A stretch of 64,000 nucleotides of DNA. Origin: Desulfitobacterium dichloroeliminans LMG P-21439 (GTDB taxonomy: Bacteria > Bacillota > Desulfitobacteriia > Desulfitobacteriales > Desulfitobacteriaceae). Below the pieces are notes generated by a model, which had not been told where the DNA came from, did no database searches, and saw only the letters and a program-made list of their open reading frames with translations. The translations under genes and the position numbers were made by a program. Where the stretch lies: assembly GCF_000243135.2 (NCBI RefSeq), contig NC_019903.1, positions 2,022,001-2,086,000 of the forward strand, written 5' to 3'. Shown piece after piece: positions 59,416-64,000 of this stretch. The first letter of the stretch is position 1; every line of letters starts with the position of its first letter.

Positions 59416-61737
59416 CTATAATCTCCAGAACCTTTCTAGTATGGGTTGTATCTGACCATTGTCTTGGAGATAGTGGACATCCTTCCACTCCTTAGGAAAA
59501 AGCTGTTTATAGCCTAAGCGCGCAAATCGCTCATCAATTAACAGAATAACCCCGCGATCCTGTTCTGTCCTTATTACTCTTCCACAGGCTTGGAGCACCT
59601 TATTCATCCCAGGGTACATATAAGCATATTCAAAACCCTGCCGATAACATTCCTGAAAGTAATTGCGGATTATATCCCGTTCTAAGCCAAGCTGTGGGAG
59701 TCCTACACTGACGATGATCGCTCCGGACAAGCGAGTTCCGGTGAGGTCTATCCCTTCTCCGAATACTCCTCCCAGCAAGGCCAAGGCTACCAGACTTTCT
59801 TGAGGATCTGCTTGAAAAGCTTCCAGGAATTCTTCTCGATTCTCCTCCGCCATTCCAAAGGTTTGGGGTAAGAGCTTGAGATCAGGATGAAGCATCATCA
59901 ATCGCTCCCGAACGCGCTCAAGATACTCGTAGGAAGGAAAATAGACTAGATAATTACCTATTCTGCCACGAACAAGACTTATTATGGCTTCCACGACCGA
60001 ATCCAAGGACAAGGAGCGTTGCTTATATTTTGTGGAGATCTGTTTCTGAATCATGACACAGAGATTTTGCGGCGGAAAGGGAGAAGCTAAGTGCAGCTTA
60101 TACGAGGTCTTTTCTCCCCCTAAAATTTTAATGAAATACTCTAGGGGACTTAAGGTCGCTGAGAAGAAAATCGCCGCACGTCCCTTGTTTAAGACCTCAC
60201 TCAACCGCTTGGCGGGATCTACACAAAAAAGCTTAACCCTATAGTCCTCTTCTGTACTCTGATAATAGGTAAGATAATGTTCATCAAAGCTTTCTGCTGT
60301 CCGTAAAAAGGCCTGAATACTAAAATACAGCTCTGTTAATTTCTCTTTCCAGGGGGAGTTTTCCTCTTTCTTAAAGATCTTCTCAACTTCATTAACAACT
60401 CGTTCTAAGGAGGAGTACAAGGATGTGGGAGCGTCTTTTGCCACCTCAAGTCCTTGCTTTTTAAGCTTCAGAAGATTCCTATTCACCGTTTGGAGTCGCT
60501 TTCCTAAAACCGGTTCTTCCTCTTGCACGAGATTTTTAACATGCTGGAGCTCTTCTTTATTGAGTTCTGCAGAAAACATCTCCTGTGCTCGATCAACGAG
60601 ATTATGAGCTTCATCAATCAAAAAAGTGTAGGCCCCACCTTCAAGAAAAAAGCGTTTGAGAAAAACTCTAGGGTCAAAAACATAATTATAGTCGCAAATG
60701 ACAAGATCCGCCCAATTGGATAATTCCAAGGAGAATTCAAAGGGACAGATAGCATGAAGCCTACCACAGCGTTCAATCTGCTCTCTGTTCCAAACATCCA
60801 CTTGAAAAATATCTGCTAATCCTAGGCCTAGCCGGTCATAATACCCTTTGGCAAAGCTACAGTCTTCCGGATTACAATCACAACCAGGATTAAAGCATAT
60901 CTTGTCCTTGGCCGTAAGGGTGAGCCTCTTGAGAGACAATCCTTGATGCTCAAGCATCAACAAAGAGCTCTCGGCAACGGTACGGGTAATGGTTTTCGCC
61001 GTTAAATAAAAAACCGGCGCCTCTTCACCTTCAAGAAGAGCCTTTAAGGCTGGAAAAATCGTCCCCAGTGTTTTGCCGATACCCGTGGGTGCCTGGACAT
61101 ACAGCCTATTGCCCTCTTTAATCGTTTTATAGACAGCAACAACAAGCTCTCGTTGTCCCTTGCGATAAGAGGGATAGGGGAATTCCAGCTGAGCGATGCT
61201 CCCATTGCGAAGCTGCACCCAAGCAGAAAGCCGATTAGCCCATGCACAATAGCGCTCAACCAAATCCGTAAAGAAGTTCTCTAATTCCTCACAGCTAAAG
61301 ATCTTCATAAACTCCTTAGTCTCATGGGTCTCCAGGTGAATATACGTTAATTGAACCTGTATTTGAGCCAGTTCTTCTTGACTAGCCAATATATAAGCAT
61401 AGCACTGAGCTTGCGCCCAGTGCAAAATGCTGTAGGATTGGTCGATTAAGTCTAACTCCAGAGAAGTCGATTTAATCTCTTCGACAACAACCCCTGATTC
61501 ACTTCGAAAAATTCCATCTGCTCGCCCATGTATTTCTAAGGTAAGCTCGTCTTGGTGATAAATCGTGTGTAAAGCGACCTCAGGTTGATAATCTTCCCCG
61601 CGCTGTTTCTGCAGAATCTGATGAGCACGGGTCCCTTCTATCAACCTAGTCGCACTCCTAAAGCCTGTTTGCAGATCACCCTGTCTTAAGACGAACTCCA
61701 CTAGGGTTCGAACAGAAACCCTTTGTTTTTTGTCCAA
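59416..61737 (-). CDS. DinG/XPD-like DNA helicase with nuclease-like N-terminus
   Basis: 773 residues, TTG start with AAGGAG 9 bases upstream. Residues 1-180 carry LEIHGRADGIFRSESGVVVE-EIKSTS, resembling the D-x-ExK site of PD-(D/E)XK/Cas4-type nucleases. The helicase has Walker A APTGIGKTLGTIFPALKALL, an Fe-S loop with four Cys (CFNPGCDCNPEDCSFAKGY ... CGRLHAICPF), LIDEAHNL and the last motif QACGRVIRTEQDRG. It is a repair helicase of the DinG/Rad3 family. Conserved nuclease residues suggest combined unwinding and cutting. Confidence 0.9.
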   Translation of the reverse strand: MDKKQRVSVRTLVEFVLRQGDLQTGFRSATRLIEGTRAHQILQKQRGEDYQPEVALHTIYHQDELTLEIHGRADGIFRSESGVVVEEIKSTSLELDLIDQSYSILHWAQAQCYAYILASQEELAQIQVQLTYIHLETHETKEFMKIFSCEELENFFTDLVERYCAWANRLSAWVQLRNGSIAQLEFPYPSYRKGQRELVVAVYKTIKEGNRLYVQAPTGIGKTLGTIFPALKALLEGEEAPVFYLTAKTITRTVAESSLLMLEHQGLSLKRLTLTAKDKICFNPGCDCNPEDCSFAKGYYDRLGLGLADIFQVDVWNREQIERCGRLHAICPFEFSLELSNWADLVICDYNYVFDPRVFLKRFFLEGGAYTFLIDEAHNLVDRAQEMFSAELNKEELQHVKNLVQEEEPVLGKRLQTVNRNLLKLKKQGLEVAKDAPTSLYSSLERVVNEVEKIFKKEENSPWKEKLTELYFSIQAFLRTAESFDEHYLTYYQSTEEDYRVKLFCVDPAKRLSEVLNKGRAAIFFSATLSPLEYFIKILGGEKTSYKLHLASPFPPQNLCVMIQKQISTKYKQRSLSLDSVVEAIISLVRGRIGNYLVYFPSYEYLERVRERLMMLHPDLKLLPQTFGMAEENREEFLEAFQADPQESLVALALLGGVFGEGIDLTGTRLSGAIIVSVGLPQLGLERDIIRNYFQECYRQGFEYAYMYPGMNKVLQACGRVIRTEQDRGVILLIDERFARLGYKQLFPKEWKDVHYLQDNGQIQPILERFWRL

Positions 61738-61753
61738 GACTTGCTACTCCTTG

Positions 61754-63043
61754 TTATGCTAAATCCTTAGTACCTCGATAGATATACGCAAATAGTTCCT
61801 CTAGGTCTTCTTCTTCTACGCAGGAAAAAGCGACACGGATATCTGATTCACCCAAGGCAATAACGCCCACCCCATACTCTTGAAGCAAATGCAGTCTTAA
61901 TTCCTCTGCCTTCACCCCTTTAAGCTTAAGGCACATGAAATAGCCGGAGTTAAAGGGATAATAATCCCAGAGCTCTTGATAGAGGGCGCTATTTAATATC
62001 TCTTTGACCTTTAAGGCTCTACCTTCCATAATCTTATACTTTTCTTGCTTTTGCTTCTCAAAGTCTGGCGACTCCAAAGCATGAAGAACAAAAGTTTGTG
62101 CAGGGTGTGACGCATTAGAAATGGTGCCACGGATAATAGACTTAGCCTTATTTTCCAAGCACTCACATAGAACGGGACTGGCATCGGCAAAGGTGATAAA
62201 GCCCACCCGGAATCCCCATACATACTCTTCTTTGGTGGGACCATCCACTTTAATAGCCAGAATACGGGGATGGATATTAGCGATACGACCAAAGAGGGAT
62301 TCTTTGATAGAATCCTCATAGAAGAGTCCGAAGTATGCATCATCAGCTATAACCGCCAGATTAATGCCCTGCTCAGCGACTTCCAGCAAGGCTTCGATAA
62401 TAGCTTCGGCTTCTTCTTCAACGGGAGTATAGCCCGTAGGATTATTCGGGAAATTGAGGAGCAGGACCGCCTTGCCTTGCTCTTTTTGGCCCAGCAAAGC
62501 GTCTTTCATTCCCTGAGCATTGAACTTTCCGTCCCCGGTAAAAAAGCTAAAGCTTTTAATTTTCGCATCCCGACGGGTCCCAAAAATCAGAGTATAGTTA
62601 CCCCATATTTTATCGGGAAGAACTAAAGTGTCTTCGGGATTTAAAAAAAGATCGGCGACGATGCTTAAACCATGAGTTAAGGCATTGGTAACGATCGGTT
62701 GTGTAAAGGTTTTACCCAGAAGAGAGGGGTTATCTTTCAGTAATTTTTCTCTCCAGATTCCTCTAAGCTTTGGTTTGCCGGCGGGCGGTGCATAGGTATA
62801 AATATCTTGAGGGTTGTACTCGGACAGAGTCTCCTGAATAACAGGCAAGTACATGGGTTGCCCTTTTTCCATAGCCATTCCAATCGTAGCATTAAAACGA
62901 TAAGCCTTTTCCTTGGCTTCATCGGTCTGAGTCAAGATTCCTTTGGGATAATATAAATTTCTTCCTAAATCTGAGAGGAGCTCGTATACATGAGGATTTT
63001 CATTTTTGATCTGCTCATTGAGTTCCCTTGCGATATCATGCAT
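61754..63043 (-). CDS. Class I/II aminotransferase
   Basis: 429 residues with PLP fold features: the cofactor aromatic/Asn regions LLNFPNNPTGYTPVEEEAEA and VIADDAYFGLFYED, the Schiff-base Lys in IKVDGPTKEEYVWGFRVGF, and the C-terminal Arg in SDIRVAFS. The substrate cannot be told; it is an aspartate-aminotransferase-fold enzyme acting on amino acids. It precedes the DinG-like gene by 16 bp, so the two are likely co-transcribed. Confidence 0.9.
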   Translation of the reverse strand: MHDIARELNEQIKNENPHVYELLSDLGRNLYYPKGILTQTDEAKEKAYRFNATIGMAMEKGQPMYLPVIQETLSEYNPQDIYTYAPPAGKPKLRGIWREKLLKDNPSLLGKTFTQPIVTNALTHGLSIVADLFLNPEDTLVLPDKIWGNYTLIFGTRRDAKIKSFSFFTGDGKFNAQGMKDALLGQKEQGKAVLLLNFPNNPTGYTPVEEEAEAIIEALLEVAEQGINLAVIADDAYFGLFYEDSIKESLFGRIANIHPRILAIKVDGPTKEEYVWGFRVGFITFADASPVLCECLENKAKSIIRGTISNASHPAQTFVLHALESPDFEKQKQEKYKIMEGRALKVKEILNSALYQELWDYYPFNSGYFMCLKLKGVKAEELRLHLLQEYGVGVIALGESDIRVAFSCVEEEDLEELFAYIYRGTKDLA

Positions 63044-63256
63044 GAGATTTCTTCCTTTCTCTTTGGCACAATTCTTTGTCTTATTCTATATTATTCAACA
63101 AATAAATGCTCTGATCTCCTAAAGAGTATATATTCTATCTAAAGATCCCTTTATGATTCGATACAAACTCAAAAAGTTCCTCCCCATTTACACGAGTATA
63201 TAGAATACATGATTAATACAAGGAATGACGGCTGACCTTCGACAACCGTCATCTGC

Positions 63257-63601
63257 TTAGATCTTTTCTTCTGAGCGAATTTCCCTGACTTCAAAATGAG
63301 CGTGCTCTAAAACTTGAGCAAGCACTTCTAAGGGGGTCGTAGCAACCTCTCGATACATACGATGGGTGTATAGATGATGAATATTTGGCAACTCTTGTTG
63401 GAGATTTTTGCGGATCTTCTCTCCTGAGTCATCGGCATCGACCAGAAGATACACTTCTGACTCTTCAAGTTCGGTGGCCCATTCTTCAATTTTTTCATAA
63501 CCCATGGTTCCATGACTACAGAGTATTTCCACGGGCTCAACTAAAATTTCCTGAAGACGTTCTTTATCCGTTTTTCCTTCGACAATAATGATTTTAGACA
63601 T
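63257..63601 (-). CDS. Toprim-domain protein (RNase M5/primase-like)
   Basis: About 114 residues. The start KIIIVEGKTDKERLQEILVE gives the Toprim Glu, and VYLLVDADDSGEKIRKNLQQ gives the DxD metal pair. Single-domain Toprim proteins are related to RNase M5, OLD nucleases and primases. Function unclear. The ATG at 63601 follows GGAGG with 7-base spacing. The exonuclease gene ends 92 bp upstream. Confidence 0.87.
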   Translation of the reverse strand: MSKIIIVEGKTDKERLQEILVEPVEILCSHGTMGYEKIEEWATELEESEVYLLVDADDSGEKIRKNLQQELPNIHHLYTHRMYREVATTPLEVLAQVLEHAHFEVREIRSEEKI

Positions 63602-63693
63602 CCGCTTTCCTCCAATCCTATTATTTGTTGGAAAAAGACCTAAACAAATCGTTAGGTCTAGGATGGCTAAAAAGTCCTTCGCTTCATACATTT

Positions 63694-64000
63694 TTAAACA
63701 ATATTAATGTTCCTCTGAGAAATGCTCTCCGCAATCTTTTTCTCATCCGGTACTGAGTTCTCTTCATTAATTTGGGCAGACCAGCCTTCACTCATCATTC
63801 TCCCCATAACCTGCGCAGCATTGATAGCATCGTCTAAAGCCGAGTGGAGAATCCCAATTTGCTCGATACCATTCTCTTCAATGGCCCTTTTTAATGAAAG
63901 CAAACGATCCAGTGAACGATAAGCTTTGTACTCTTCCGCTAAATCAACGTAGTTATCCCAGATGAACGGATATGCCAAACCATATTTTTCACAGACACTA
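63694..64000 (-). CDS. DEDD-type 3'-5' exonuclease, C-terminal part (5' end outside window)
   Basis: The frame is open from the window edge. It shows VCEKYGLAYPFIWDNYVDLA, the helix YRSLDRLLSLKRAIEENGIE and the ExoIII motif HSALDDAINAAQVMGRMM (HxxxxD), matching KapD/RNase-T-like exonucleases. The N-terminal DxE motif lies outside the window. It may share an operon with the Toprim gene. Confidence 0.85.
   Translation of the reverse strand, partial: SVCEKYGLAYPFIWDNYVDLAEEYKAYRSLDRLLSLKRAIEENGIEQIGILHSALDDAINAAQVMGRMMSEGWSAQINEENSVPDEKKIAESISQRNINIV

Overview
The window looks like a chromosomal segment of a low-to-mid GC, anaerobic, probably spore-forming Firmicute of the Desulfitobacterium / Peptococcaceae type. 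This is an inference from gene content, strong AGGAGG-type ribosome sites, a sigma-54 activator with a matching -24/-12 promoter, butyryl-CoA-type beta-oxidation genes, a corrinoid/activase cluster, LutA/LutB-like Fe-S proteins and LarB. No rRNA, tRNA, CRISPR array, prophage or plasmid backbone was seen. About nine tenths of the genes lie on the minus strand.

Layout. 1-6777: an acyl-CoA oxidation operon (etfB, bcd, hbd) behind a near-consensus sigma-54 promoter. Its presumed activator, a CBS-PAS-AAA+-Fis protein, is cut in two by a 1655-bp IS1380-type element whose own transposase is frameshifted. 7123-13868: lplA, an anchored protein, rsgA with a non-canonical start, a low-complexity membrane protein with floA-nfeD, and a DUF1836 regulator. 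14199-16390 (plus): M29 aminopeptidase and cvfB, the latter starting at ATT. 16559-20862: two tandem trkH genes and trkA for potassium uptake. 21042-23097 (plus): a membrane protein and a MATE exporter, followed by a 121-bp segment closed by a 10-bp inverted repeat. 23393-26608: LutA/LutB-like Fe-S proteins and larB. 26793-31814: an operon of secreted protein, ABC transporter and two-component system. 31991-39561: AI-2E-family permease, a plus-strand radical SAM gene with an overlapping leader ORF, DEAD helicase, MFS carrier and RecQ.

39558-46899 is the most unusual block. It holds a 1415-residue double-ASKHA/2-hydroxyacyl-CoA-dehydratase-type protein, a UroD-family protein without the usual zinc ligands, a 56-residue orphan, a GntR/UTRA regulator and a B12-binding corrinoid protein. 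A perfect palindrome overlaps the promoter of the first gene. Together they could be a corrinoid-dependent methyl-transfer or reductive-activation system of unknown substrate.

47215-64000: a LysM protein with four peptidoglycan-binding modules, small conserved proteins, a second two-component system, a frameshifted amidohydrolase, a hotdog thioesterase, an M3 peptidase, RNase H, an M50 protease, a DinG-like helicase with a nuclease-like N-terminus, an aminotransferase, a Toprim protein and the tail of an exonuclease.

Three coding regions (rsgA, cvfB and possibly the M50 protease) extend past any ATG/GTG/TTG to a strong ribosome site and seem to use rare start codons. A 16-bp palindrome, TCCCAAGCGCTTGGGA, occurs identically next to the sigma-54 promoter and at the 3' end of the amidohydrolase, 51 kb apart.
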